Source: Bacteroidales bacterium (GTDB lineage: Bacteria; Bacteroidota; Bacteroidia; Bacteroidales; Muribaculaceae). From it: a DNA stretch of 6,870 nt. The stretch is from positions 1-6,870 of the forward strand of contig SFER01000115.1 of the NCBI GenBank assembly GCA_004557195.1. Direction: 5' to 3'. Position 1 is the first letter of the stretch; every line of letters starts with the position of its first letter. The translations under genes were made by a program, and so were the position numbers. The notes under the pieces were generated by a model, which was given only the letters and a program-made list of their open reading frames with translations, searched no databases and was not told where the DNA came from. This document shows positions 1-6,334 of this stretch, piece by piece.

Positions 1-1291
1 CCATTTTCATCCGCAGTTTTTCTTCATAATCCTTGGTGATGGTGTATGGTATTTCCGAAAATTTGATTTCGCACACATTGATAATTCTATCAACGCGGTC
101 GATGAGCAAATCGATTTGCGCCCCTTGTTGTGTTCGGTCTCCAATTTTGCGCCAAGAGCAAGTGTTGGTGGAAATGCCTATAATGCCAAGTTTCTGTTTT
201 ATTTGGGCGAGGTGAAGCCTGCAGATTGTTTCAAAACTGAAGCCTTCCCATGCTCTCACATGTTGCGAATTGATGTTGTGGCTCCAGAAATTTTCATCTT
301 TGCTGTGGTTCCCGTTGATGAATTTGAAATAGAACAGGATGTATGGGTCGCTGATGCGGTAGAGCGAATTTCTAATGGCGCTTTTAAACTTGGAATACAC
401 ATCGATAAAGTCGCAGCGTTCGAGATTCTCGAGAATCTTGCTTAATGCCCCGCCCGATATTTTGGTGGATTCTATAATCTCGGAGCGCATCATTCCTTCT
501 TTGCGCTCTGCCAATGCCCGGATTACCGAGATGTAATTTTCGGCATTTGGGAAAAGTGCATTAAACAGCTCCTCAAATTCCTCTCTCATTCGTGCATTTT
601 TAGAGAAAAAGAGGCGGTCGATATTCTGCGAGAGACTTTCTTGCGGGTTCATTAAATTTAGGTAGAAAGGCACTCCCCCGAATGTCATATAGCATTGTGT
701 GGTAGTGTATCGGTCCCACAGGCATCCATTGGCGTGGAGCAGTTCCTCACATTCACCCAAAGTGAACGGACGCAGATAGATTTGTGCCGTAATGCGGTTG
801 TGGAGCCCTCCTTGGTTCTTGATGAGTTTGTTTACCATCCATGAGGTTGCAGAACCGCAGGCAATGAACATAATGTCGTTTCTTTGTGCCGCCCATGCGT
901 TCCAGAAGTATTCCAGCGCATCGATGAAACTGCTCCGTGGAGTGTCTATCCACGGCATCTCGTCGAAGAAGATTATTTTACGCTCATCTCGAGGCTTTGA
1001 GTCGATGAGTTGGCGGAGTTCGTTGAATGCATCTTCCCATGAATTGAGGATAGGTGCAAAAATCGAGCCGGATGCTTCTTTCAGTTGGTTGGCAAACCTC
1101 TTCAACTGAACTTTCGGAGGCTGATTGCGTGTTCCAACGAAAGAGAAAGTGAATCTATCACCGAAAAGGTTGTTAATGAGAAATGTCTTTCCGATGCGTC
1201 GCCTGCCATAAACAATGATAAATTCCGAGCGATTGGAAGTGTAAAGTCGCTCCAATTCACCGATTTCTTTCTTTCTTGCTATTATTTTCAT
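1..1291 (-). CDS. ATP-binding protein, ATPase_2/DUF234 type (AAA ATPase plus PD-(D/E)XK-like domain), 3' end cut by window
   Basis: The frame is open from the ATG at 1289-1291 to the window edge: 430 codons with no stop, and family members are usually somewhat longer, so I infer only a short C-terminal piece is missing. Residues 29-36 (GRRRIGKT) are a Walker A P-loop. Residues 105-111 (KIIFFDE) are Walker B with the catalytic acidic pair. CGSATSWM at 145-152 is sensor-1-like, and Arg166 in GGLHNRI is a candidate arginine finger. Residues about 255-300 look like a winged helix. The C-terminal part has the DUF234 signature: AWEGFSFE (347-354), then GAQIDLLID (390-398) and CEIK (407-410), the D...ExK pattern of the restriction-endonuclease-like fold. 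These STAND-like ATPases are common and often multicopy in Bacteroidota and archaea, and their cellular role is unknown. The gene is separated from the operon by the tRNA-Tyr terminator and has its own candidate promoter and repeats upstream. The family call is firm; the function is open. Confidence 0.9.
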   Translation of the reverse strand, partial: MKIIARKKEIGELERLYTSNRSEFIIVYGRRRIGKTFLINNLFGDRFTFSFVGTRNQPPKVQLKRFANQLKEASGSIFAPILNSWEDAFNELRQLIDSKPRDERKIIFFDEMPWIDTPRSSFIDALEYFWNAWAAQRNDIMFIACGSATSWMVNKLIKNQGGLHNRITAQIYLRPFTLGECEELLHANGCLWDRYTTTQCYMTFGGVPFYLNLMNPQESLSQNIDRLFFSKNARMREEFEELFNALFPNAENYISVIRALAERKEGMMRSEIIESTKISGGALSKILENLERCDFIDVYSKFKSAIRNSLYRISDPYILFYFKFINGNHSKDENFWSHNINSQHVRAWEGFSFETICRLHLAQIKQKLGIIGISTNTCSWRKIGDRTQQGAQIDLLIDRVDRIINVCEIKFSEIPYTITKDYEEKLRMKM

Positions 1292-1328
1292 TGTCCGGTG
1301 TTTTTGGTCTAAATGCTGTTTGTGTGCG

Positions 1329-1360
1329 CTAAATTACAAATAATTTTGAGATATGGCAAG
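1329..1360 (-). promoter_or_regulatory. Candidate promoter of the ATPase gene
   Basis: On the minus strand TAATTTAG (1336 to 1329) matches the Bacteroidota -7 consensus TAnnTTTG at all but one defined base. CTTG (1360 to 1357) lies 20 nt upstream and is a near match to the -33 TTTG. The predicted start of transcription is near 1325, giving a leader of about 34 nt. The -33 element lies inside the first copy of the 53-bp tandem repeat. This rests on consensus matching only. Confidence 0.4.
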
Positions 1361-1475
1361 GTTTATGGTGATAAAAGTTGCCATAACTCGATAAAATAGT
1401 GAGATATGGCGAGGTTTATGGTAATAAAAGTTGCCATAAGTCGAAAAAATATCGAGATATGGCGAGTTTTGTGGG
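1348..1475. repeat. 53-bp tandem direct repeat, two full copies plus a partial third
   Basis: Copies start at 1348, 1401 and 1454, each with GAGATATGGC on the plus strand, so the period is exactly 53 bp. Copies 1 and 2 agree at 47 of 53 positions; the third decays after about 20 bases. The array fills most of the space between the tRNA terminator and the ATPase promoter. The period is not a multiple of three and no start or long frame spans it, so it does not look coding. There are no spacers, so it is not a CRISPR array. A cis-regulatory array or remnant of a dispersed intergenic repeat are the main readings. Confidence 0.85.
1352..1385. promoter_or_regulatory. Inverted arms within the tandem repeat (candidate operator)
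   Basis: In the promoter-proximal copy TATGGCAA (1352-1359) is the perfect reverse complement of TTGCCATA (1378-1385), with an 18-nt spacer and 26 bp between arm centres. Copy 2 keeps the arrangement with one mismatch (TATGGCGA at 1405, TTGCCATA at 1431). An additional TATGGT lies 12 bp after the first arm in both full copies. Paired, repeated half-sites overlapping a -33 box resemble a multi-site operator, but RNA hairpins or a transposition-related palindrome are also possible. Confidence 0.4.
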
Positions 1476-1483
1476 GTGGAGAT

Positions 1484-1510
1484 AAAAAAAGAAGCGCGAT
1501 TGCGCTTCTT
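1484..1510 (-). terminator. Rho-independent terminator after tRNA-Tyr
   Basis: Read on the minus strand, a perfect 9-bp stem (AAGAAGCGC / GCGCTTCTT) with loop AATC runs straight into a T tract (1490 to 1484). It starts three nucleotides after the encoded CCA of the tRNA, so it should end both the tRNA transcript and any readthrough from the recF-ribH operon. Confidence 0.92.
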
Positions 1511-1512
1511 CG

Positions 1513-1598
1513 TGGTGGGCAAAGATGGATTCGAACCACCGAAGGCGTAAGCCAGCAGATTTACAGTCTGCCCCATTTGGCCACTCTGGTATTTGCCC
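1513..1598 (-). tRNA. tRNA-Tyr (anticodon GTA)
   Basis: The acceptor stem GGGCAAA (1598-1592) pairs perfectly with TTTGCCC (1523-1517), followed by discriminator A at 1516 and an encoded CCA (1515-1513). The anticodon arm is GCAGA-CTGTAAA-TCTGC with anticodon GTA at 1564-1562. The long variable arm (around GGCTTACGCC) marks a class II tRNA, as expected for bacterial tRNA-Tyr. The T arm has the usual GGTTCGAATCC core. It lies 30 nt downstream of ribH, with its own promoter overlapping the ribH end and a terminator directly after it. Confidence 0.97.
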
Positions 1599-1616
1599 AT
1601 TGCCTTAACAGCGGTG

Positions 1617-1647
1617 CAAAGTTAGGAATTATTTTTTTAATTTCAAA
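1617..1647 (-). promoter_or_regulatory. Promoter of tRNA-Tyr, overlapping the ribH 3' end
   Basis: A perfect -7 box TAACTTTG (1624 to 1617) and a perfect -33 box TTTG (1647 to 1644) are separated by 19 nt of A/T-rich sequence, exactly the Bacteroidota housekeeping pattern. Transcription would start near 1613, leaving a leader of about 15 nt before the mature tRNA. The -33 box lies inside the last codons of ribH. This is the best promoter match in the window. Confidence 0.8.
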
Positions 1648-2120
1648 ATAAAATTCACCATTTTTACTGCACATTCGGCAAATTCTTCACCTTTATTGCC
1701 GAGACAGCCTCCTGCACGCTCGAGAGCCTGCTCCTCGTTTTCCACTGTGAGCACGCCGAATACCACCGGAACATCGGTTGTGGCATTGAGTGTGGCGACG
1801 CCATTGGTAACGCTTTCGCACACATAGTCGAAGTGGGGAGTGTCGCCGCGGATTACGCATCCTATCACGATGATAGCGTCATAGCAGTTGGATTTCACGA
1901 GTTGGTTGGCGGCGAATGTGAGTTCTACCGAGCCGGGGACGCGAAACACCGAAGTGGTGTCTTCGGGGTAGCCGTTTTCTTTGAAATATTTGAGCACTCC
2001 GTCGAGCAGACGGTCGGTAATTTGGTAATTCCATTCGGTGGTAACGACAGCCACTCTAAGCGGGTCGATAAACTCAACGGGGAAATGAGCTGAATTTGAG
2101 TTGTGTAAAGCGGTAGCCAT
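1629..2120 (-). CDS. ribH: 6,7-dimethyl-8-ribityllumazine synthase
   Basis: The 163-residue product condenses 5-amino-6-ribitylamino-uracil with 3,4-dihydroxy-2-butanone 4-phosphate to give lumazine, the penultimate step of riboflavin synthesis, in the cytoplasm. Family members form pentamers or 60-mer capsids. Visible hallmarks are VVTTEWN (25-31, aromatic Trp30 stacking on the substrate), VPGSVE (61-66), GCVIRGDTPHFDYV (87-100, with the catalytic His at 96) and FGVLT (121-125). Length is typical. The ATG at 2118-2120 follows the TPR gene stop after only 2 nt (TAA-TT-ATG), implying translational coupling. No other rib genes are in the window, so the pathway is dispersed. No terminator separates ribH from tRNA-Tyr. 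Confidence 0.97.
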   Translation of the reverse strand: MATALHNSNSAHFPVEFIDPLRVAVVTTEWNYQITDRLLDGVLKYFKENGYPEDTTSVFRVPGSVELTFAANQLVKSNCYDAIIVIGCVIRGDTPHFDYVCESVTNGVATLNATTDVPVVFGVLTVENEEQALERAGGCLGNKGEEFAECAVKMVNFILKLKK

Positions 2121-2122
2121 AA

Positions 2123-2917
2123 TTATTTGAATATGAGTTTGATTTTGTCGATAAAGTCTTTCTGTGGGGCATTTGCGAGTGTGTATTCAATCTCTTCGAG
2201 CTGGTCGAGGGCGTTGAGCGACACTGCGAGCGGGATGAGCGATTGCAGGAGTTGTCGTGCCGTGTCTTGACGGTTGAAGAGGTTGAGCATTGCCTTCCCG
2301 AGGTTGATGGATATTTTGAGGTGGGTGATTCCCATCTGTTTGTCGCGCTTGCGCAGGTATTTGAGGGCTTGCGAATAGAATTTCACCGACTGGCGGTAGT
2401 TGCCCATTTTCAAGAGTAGGTCGGCTTCTTTGGAAAGCGAGTTGATGAGGTTGTTGAGCGCTTTGGTGCCGCCTTCCGAGAGGTTGGCGGCATAAGTGTC
2501 GATAGCCACTTGGTAGTGGGCGAGGGTGTTGAGCTGTTTGAGTCGCGATTTGAAAATAACGGTCGATGCCTCGACAGCAGTGAGCAGTGCGGCATCGTAT
2601 TTCTCGGGCGACTTTTTAGCGAGACTCTCAAATATCGGCAAAGCCTTGGCAAGTTCTCTTTCCGCCCTGTCGGATGCTCCTTGATTGTGGTGGAGATATG
2701 CAAGATAGTAGATAGCCGTAGCCGATAGAGCCTTGAAATCGTTGTCCTTTTTCAGGTCGTTGTAGGCAAGAGCCTTGAGTTGCTCCATGAGTCGTTGCGA
2801 AATTTCGTCGAAAGAGCGGGAGGCGAGGTCGTCGTGGATAGACTCCAGCGCTGCTCGCACTTTGGCGAGTGGCACCTGTGGATTGTCTTGCAATTGAGGA
2901 GGACAGAAAAGTTTCAT
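2123..2917 (-). CDS. TPR-like helical repeat protein, cytoplasmic
   Basis: This encodes 264 residues from the ATG at 2915-2917. The frame stays open further upstream, but an earlier start would overlap the kinase-like gene heavily, and the chosen start sits 11 nt after that gene's stop. The protein is almost all helical, with no signal peptide and no membrane segment. Two stretches fit the TPR pattern of paired helices with small residues at turns: 65-99 (ending ALPIFESL) and 154-188 (GNYRQSVKFYSQALKYL). TPR folds usually mediate protein-protein contacts; the partner is unknown. From memory, a TPR gene next to ribH and near recF is a recurring arrangement in Bacteroidota. Function is not assigned. 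Confidence 0.85.
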   Translation of the reverse strand: MKLFCPPQLQDNPQVPLAKVRAALESIHDDLASRSFDEISQRLMEQLKALAYNDLKKDNDFKALSATAIYYLAYLHHNQGASDRAERELAKALPIFESLAKKSPEKYDAALLTAVEASTVIFKSRLKQLNTLAHYQVAIDTYAANLSEGGTKALNNLINSLSKEADLLLKMGNYRQSVKFYSQALKYLRKRDKQMGITHLKISINLGKAMLNLFNRQDTARQLLQSLIPLAVSLNALDQLEEIEYTLANAPQKDFIDKIKLIFK

Positions 2918-2928
2918 AGAGGGAAATT

Positions 2929-3861
2929 TTAAGGTTGAAAAGATAGATGTGGGGCGATGTCGGCGGCTTGCCGGGCAGCGAAAGCGGCATCGATTGTGCG
3001 GCTGTCGTGGGCGGTATTGGCGGCAAAGCGCACACCTTCCTCGGCAATCTTGAGCCATGTATCAAACGGGGTGCTGTCGATTGCAGTGCAAGTGATGTCG
3101 TTGTTGATAATCGAGAATGCTGTTCCTGCCAAGAACGAAGCGTCGGCGGCGATTTCGTTGTCGCGTGCTTTGTCGTTGATGGCAATAGAGCCGGTTTTGC
3201 CCGATGCAAAAATGTGGGCATTCCCCTCGTCGAGGCAGATGAAGTTTGGGCAGTAGAATTCGATGTTGCTCTTGAACACATGCGATGCGTCTTCGCTGCC
3301 GAAGATGTCGAGAATATGTTCGCGCGATGCAATCACAAGGTTTGACACCTCAAGGTTTTCGAGAATTGCGGTCATCACCTTGGTGATACGCAAGTTGGGG
3401 TGGTGGGGGAACCCGGGGAGATAGATAATAATCGCCTTTCGCTCGCGGGCATACTTCACCATCTCGAACAGTCGCTCGCGCAGAGAGGCGTCGAGGGCAT
3501 AGAAGCCACCGAAAATCACGATGTCGTTTTCGTCGATTCTTGGCCACACCACATTAAAGCGGTCGGCGGGATAAGTGCCGTATTGCATCACGCCGGTGGG
3601 GGTGTAGATGTTGAGGGTGGTTGCGCCCTCGGTGAATCGGTCGAGAGATTTAGTGTCAACGCCGGCATTCTTGAGGTAATCGGCAATTTCGTTGCCGAAA
3701 TAGTCGCATGCAGTCTCACTCACCATGAAAGTGTCGATTCCCGACATGGCAAGTGAAGCGGTGGCGTTGAGGATAACCCCACCGGGGAAACTGCATCGCG
3801 GATTGTTCCCCGAGAAATGGATTTGATAGGTCGATTCTCCTATTGTGATAATCTTGCGCAT
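2929..3861 (-). CDS. PfkB-family (ribokinase-like) protein with degenerate catalytic motif, possible pseudokinase
   Basis: The 310 residues match the PfkB/ribokinase fold in length and layout. The N-terminus has RKIITIGES, and the sugar-binding signature PGGVILNATASLAMSG (26-41) keeps PGG and Asn32. FGGFYALD (117-124) and the ICLDEGN segment (208-214) correspond to later family blocks. In active kinases the C-terminal block reads roughly (T)xGAGDxFxAG, where Asp is the catalytic base and GAG forms the anion hole. Here residues 237-246 read IAADASFLAG: both Gly are replaced and Ala241 stands at the Asp position. The usual DPN-type motif is also altered (YLPGFPHHPN, 147-156). The frame is intact, so it is not a decayed gene. 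It lies 6 nt after the SIS isomerase gene. It could be a non-catalytic sugar-binding or partner subunit, or use an atypical mechanism. Confidence 0.85.
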   Translation of the reverse strand: MRKIITIGESTYQIHFSGNNPRCSFPGGVILNATASLAMSGIDTFMVSETACDYFGNEIADYLKNAGVDTKSLDRFTEGATTLNIYTPTGVMQYGTYPADRFNVVWPRIDENDIVIFGGFYALDASLRERLFEMVKYARERKAIIIYLPGFPHHPNLRITKVMTAILENLEVSNLVIASREHILDIFGSEDASHVFKSNIEFYCPNFICLDEGNAHIFASGKTGSIAINDKARDNEIAADASFLAGTAFSIINNDITCTAIDSTPFDTWLKIAEEGVRFAANTAHDSRTIDAAFAARQAADIAPHLSFQP

Positions 3862-3867
3862 AGGCTG

Positions 3868-4473
3868 CTATTGATTTTCGCGGCTTTTCTCGCCGAGATA
3901 TCCTCCATGGTGGCGCATGGCATAATCCTTGATTGTGAACCCGGTGCGGCGCATCACATTCACCACGAGGATGTCGCCAATCACGGTCATCATTGTGGTT
4001 GATGTCGTGGGGGTGAGCCCGAGGGGGCACACTTCGGGGTATCCGCCGGTGCAGAGGCAGATGTCGGCGCGCTTTGCAAGGGGGCTGTCGGCGTTGCCGG
4101 TGATTACAATGAATTTGATTTGTGGATAGAGGGCGTGGGCGAGATTTGTGAGTTCTATAATCTCATTGGTTTTGCCCGAATTGGAGAGCAATAGCATCAC
4201 ATCGTTGGGCTGTAGCACGCCGAGGTCGCCATGTTGCGCTTCGCTCGGGTGGAGACACACAGCGGGGATTCCTGTCGATGAGAAAGTGGTGGCAATGTTC
4301 ATTGCAATCTGTCCGCATTTGCCCATACCGGAGGTAACGAGTTTGCCTCCGAGTTCATGCACATTCCGGGCGATTAGTTCCACCGCTTTTTCATATTCGT
4401 CGGTAACAGGGATATTAATAATCGCCTTGCTTTCGTGCTCCAATATCTCACGCATCGATTGTTTTACGTCCAT
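3868..4473 (-). CDS. SIS-domain sugar-phosphate isomerase, KdsD/KpsF/GutQ-like, without CBS domains
   Basis: The 201-residue protein matches the SIS domain of D-arabinose 5-phosphate isomerases, which interconvert ribulose 5-phosphate and arabinose 5-phosphate for Kdo and lipopolysaccharide synthesis. Visible blocks are SGMGKCG (48-54), HPSEAQHGDLG (75-85), SNSG (97-100), EVCPLGLTPTTST (147-159) and HHGGYLG (188-194). By alignment from memory with E. coli KdsD, Lys52, Glu104, Glu147 and His188 match its key residues Lys59, Glu111, Glu152 and His193, so the active site looks intact. The tandem CBS domains of KdsD (about 330 residues) are absent; short forms are known. The SNSGE of KdsD is SNSGK here. 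The start overlaps the thioesterase end by 26 bp. Other sugar-phosphate substrates cannot be excluded. Confidence 0.88.
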   Translation of the reverse strand: MDVKQSMREILEHESKAIINIPVTDEYEKAVELIARNVHELGGKLVTSGMGKCGQIAMNIATTFSSTGIPAVCLHPSEAQHGDLGVLQPNDVMLLLSNSGKTNEIIELTNLAHALYPQIKFIVITGNADSPLAKRADICLCTGGYPEVCPLGLTPTTSTTMMTVIGDILVVNVMRRTGFTIKDYAMRHHGGYLGEKSRENQ

Positions 4474-4933
4474 AATCTATTTTTTTTTGACAGAGATTTC
4501 GTTGTTCATAATTGCAAAGAAGGTCAATCCAATCGGATTTGAGGGTGTCGGCGCATTGCTTTTTTATGTCGAAAGCCACCATAATGGTGGTGCATTCGCA
4601 TTTCACCTCTCCGGAGTCGCTGTTTTGGATGATTTGCCTCATTTTGAAACTCGACTTTCCGATAGACACCACTTGGGTTTTCACCTCCACATTCTCGTAG
4701 AAAGTGATAGGGGCGAGGAAATTGACATTGATATTAGCCACCACGATGTCGATGTGCGAAAGGTCGAAATGTCCTTTTTTCACCTCTTCGAAATAACGGG
4801 CTTTGCCGAGGTCGAAGAATGAGAAATACACCGTGTTGTTGACATGCCCCAGCATGTCGATGTCGTTGAACCTGATTTGCACAGGTATCGAATGGTGAAA
4901 ATCGGGAGTGTCTAATATTTCGTTTTCGTTCAT
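4448..4933 (-). CDS. Acyl-CoA thioesterase, 4HBT hotdog-fold family (YbgC/FadM-like)
   Basis: This encodes 161 residues from the ATG at 4931-4933, placed 2 nt after the DUF721 gene stop (TGA-TT-ATG). A TTG two codons earlier (4939) would overlap that stop and is less likely. The family signature RFNDIDMLGHVNNTVYFSFF (21-40) carries the catalytic Asp and GHVNN of the 4HBT fold, followed by the long helix DLGKARYFEEV (41-51) and strands VVANINVNFLAPITFYENVEV (64-84). Family members hydrolyse acyl-CoA or acyl-ACP thioesters in the cytoplasm, usually as tetramers; the substrate is not readable here. Oddity: an A9 tract at 4488-4480 carries the frame past a TAG, adding 10 residues and overlapping the SIS gene. 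With A8 the protein would end after 151 residues just before the SIS start. Confidence 0.9.
   Translation of the reverse strand: MNENEILDTPDFHHSIPVQIRFNDIDMLGHVNNTVYFSFFDLGKARYFEEVKKGHFDLSHIDIVVANINVNFLAPITFYENVEVKTQVVSIGKSSFKMRQIIQNSDSGEVKCECTTIMVAFDIKKQCADTLKSDWIDLLCNYEQRNLCQKKIDYGRKTIDA
4480..4488 (-). repeat. A9 homopolymer near the thioesterase 3' end
   Basis: Nine A residues on the minus strand are followed by TAG-ATT-ATG, where ATG starts the SIS gene. The thioesterase frame reads through this TAG as ATA-GAT. Loss of one A would put TAG in frame, 3 nt before the SIS start. Such a tract is prone to replication slippage, transcriptional slippage or sequencing error. Confidence 0.8.
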
Positions 4934-4935
4934 AA

Positions 4936-5226
4936 TCAAATAAAATTAATGTCTTTCACCGCCTCGCTGCCTATCGCCTTGTTAAGCGAAGCAATGAGTT
5001 GCGGCTTGTGCATCATGAGTTCGGCTTTGAGCGGTGCTGCCGAGAGCCTCACGGTGAGAATCCCGTTGGCGATGTGCCGCGAGAGGGTGTAGCGGTTGAT
5101 GGCAGTGCCCACGATGCGAGGCCATAGCGTCACCGCCATCTGCTCATCGACAGCGGCGCTGAGATGCTCGCGCTCGAGAGCCTCTTTGATGATTTCGCCT
5201 ACCGATTGTGCCTCGCTTCGTTTCAT
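4936..5226 (-). CDS. DUF721/DciA-like protein, candidate replicative helicase loader
   Basis: This is a 96-residue protein from the ATG at 5224-5226, 5 nt after the recF stop. The frame is open further upstream, but only through the recF 3' end in another frame, with no plausible product. The sequence fits DUF721: a short N-terminal helix (SVGEIIKEALER), then LWPRIVG (35-41), NGILTVRLSAAPLKAEL (54-70), then LIASLN and a final DINFI strand. DciA proteins with this fold load the DnaB helicase in most bacteria lacking DnaC or DnaI. Bacteroidota DUF721 proteins are short, so this length is normal. Position directly after recF supports a role in DNA replication or repair. The family call is good; helicase loading in this lineage is inferred. 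Confidence 0.85.
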   Translation of the reverse strand: MKRSEAQSVGEIIKEALEREHLSAAVDEQMAVTLWPRIVGTAINRYTLSRHIANGILTVRLSAAPLKAELMMHKPQLIASLNKAIGSEAVKDINFI

Positions 5227-5231
5227 ACCTA

Positions 5232-6329
5232 TTATTGAATTAAAGGGGTTGCGACACCATTGGCAACCTCGAAAATCTTGTGGTCTCCACCCATGTGGGT
5301 GATAATCTCGTCGATGTGTTGGCGGTTGGTGTCGGTAATGAAAATCTGCCCGAAACGGTCTCTCGACACAATCGACACGATGCGCTGAACGCGCGCGGCA
5401 TCGAGTTTGTCGAAAATGTCGTCGAGAAGCAGCAACGGCTTGTGCTGCGAGATGGCGCACAAGAAATCGTATTGGGCGAGGCGCAGAGCCACGGTGTAGG
5501 TTTTGCATTGACCTTGCGAGCCGATTTTGCGCATTGAGAAGTCGCCGAGCCTCAACTCGATATCGTCGCGGTGCACCCCTTGCGATGTGTATCCGAGCAC
5601 GGCGTCGCGCTGTCGGTTGGCATCAAGAATCTGAGCCATCGTGCCGCCGTTGAGCGCGCTTTCATATTCGAGAGTAACGCTTTCGCCGTCGCCGGCAATC
5701 GCGGTGTAGAGGTTGTGGAATATGGGGGTGAACTCCTTAATCCACTTGCTGCGGGTGTCGTGGATGAGGCTTGCGGCTACACACATCGCCATCTCCACCG
5801 ACTCGAATAGCAACGCGTCGCTCACTCCGTCGCGCAGCATCGAGTTGCGCTGTTCCAGTGCCTTGTTGTAGCGGATTAGAGCAGCGAGATACTCTTTGTT
5901 GTTTTGCGAGATGATAGAGTCGATAAAACGGCGTCGCTCCTCGCTGCCGCCGCGCAACAACTCCCAGTCGAGCGGCGACACCATCACAAGCGGCAGAAGC
6001 CCGATGTGCTCGCTGAGGCGTTGATACTCCTTGCCGTCGCGCTTGAGCACCTTGCGCTTGCCCCGTTGGATGGCGCAATAGATGTCGAGGCGCTCGCCGC
6101 GGCGTTCATACTCCCCCTGGAGCATGGCAAATTGCGCTTCGTGGTTCACCGACATGCGGTCGGGCATATTACTGAAACTTTTTCCGTAACTGAGATAGTA
6201 AATGGCATCCAGGAAATTGCTCTTTCCCATTCCGTTCATGCCCACAAAGCAATTAACATTGTCGGAAAACTCGAGCGAGGCTTCGGCAATGTTTTTGAAG
6301 TTGAGAATATTGATGCCTTTTATAATCAT
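5232..6329 (-). CDS. recF: DNA replication and repair protein RecF
   Basis: RecF is an SMC/ABC-type ATPase that binds gapped or single-stranded/double-stranded junction DNA and, with RecO and RecR, helps load RecA at replication gaps. The 365 residues fit the family length. Walker A is GMNGMGKSN (30-38). Residues 249-258 (SQGVHRDDIE) contain the conserved HRDD. The ABC signature is GSQGQCKTY (270-278), and Walker B is LLLLDDIFDKLD (299-310), followed by the FITDTNRQH switch region (330-338). The ATG at 6327-6329 gives the normal N-terminus IKGINILNFKNI. It is the first gene of the unit, lying about 110 nt left of a strong terminator. dnaA and dnaN are not adjacent, unlike the classical recF locus. 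Confidence 0.97.
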   Translation of the reverse strand: MIIKGINILNFKNIAEASLEFSDNVNCFVGMNGMGKSNFLDAIYYLSYGKSFSNMPDRMSVNHEAQFAMLQGEYERRGERLDIYCAIQRGKRKVLKRDGKEYQRLSEHIGLLPLVMVSPLDWELLRGGSEERRRFIDSIISQNNKEYLAALIRYNKALEQRNSMLRDGVSDALLFESVEMAMCVAASLIHDTRSKWIKEFTPIFHNLYTAIAGDGESVTLEYESALNGGTMAQILDANRQRDAVLGYTSQGVHRDDIELRLGDFSMRKIGSQGQCKTYTVALRLAQYDFLCAISQHKPLLLLDDIFDKLDAARVQRIVSIVSRDRFGQIFITDTNRQHIDEIITHMGGDHKIFEVANGVATPLIQ

Positions 6330-6334
6330 AAGTG

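Noticed and set aside
1348..1475. CRISPR array
   Set aside because: Units are contiguous 53-bp tandem copies without unique spacers, and no cas genes are present.
2918..3058. Longer start for the TPR protein at 3058
   Set aside because: It would overlap the PfkB 3' end by about 130 bp and add an Arg/Pro-rich stretch unlike the rest; the ATG at 2917 fits the operon spacing.
2628..3332. Minus-strand open frame of 234 codons spanning the PfkB/TPR junction
   Set aside because: It is an alternate frame of two well-supported genes and rich in Ser, Thr, Pro and Arg, typical of a shadow frame.
4148..4822. Plus-strand open frame of 224 codons
   Set aside because: It lies opposite the thioesterase and SIS genes, whose conserved motifs are clear; its translation matches no family I know.
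5227..5508. Longer start for the DUF721 protein at 5508
   Set aside because: The extension is the recF coding sequence in another frame and is Arg/His-rich; the 96-residue form has the normal family length.
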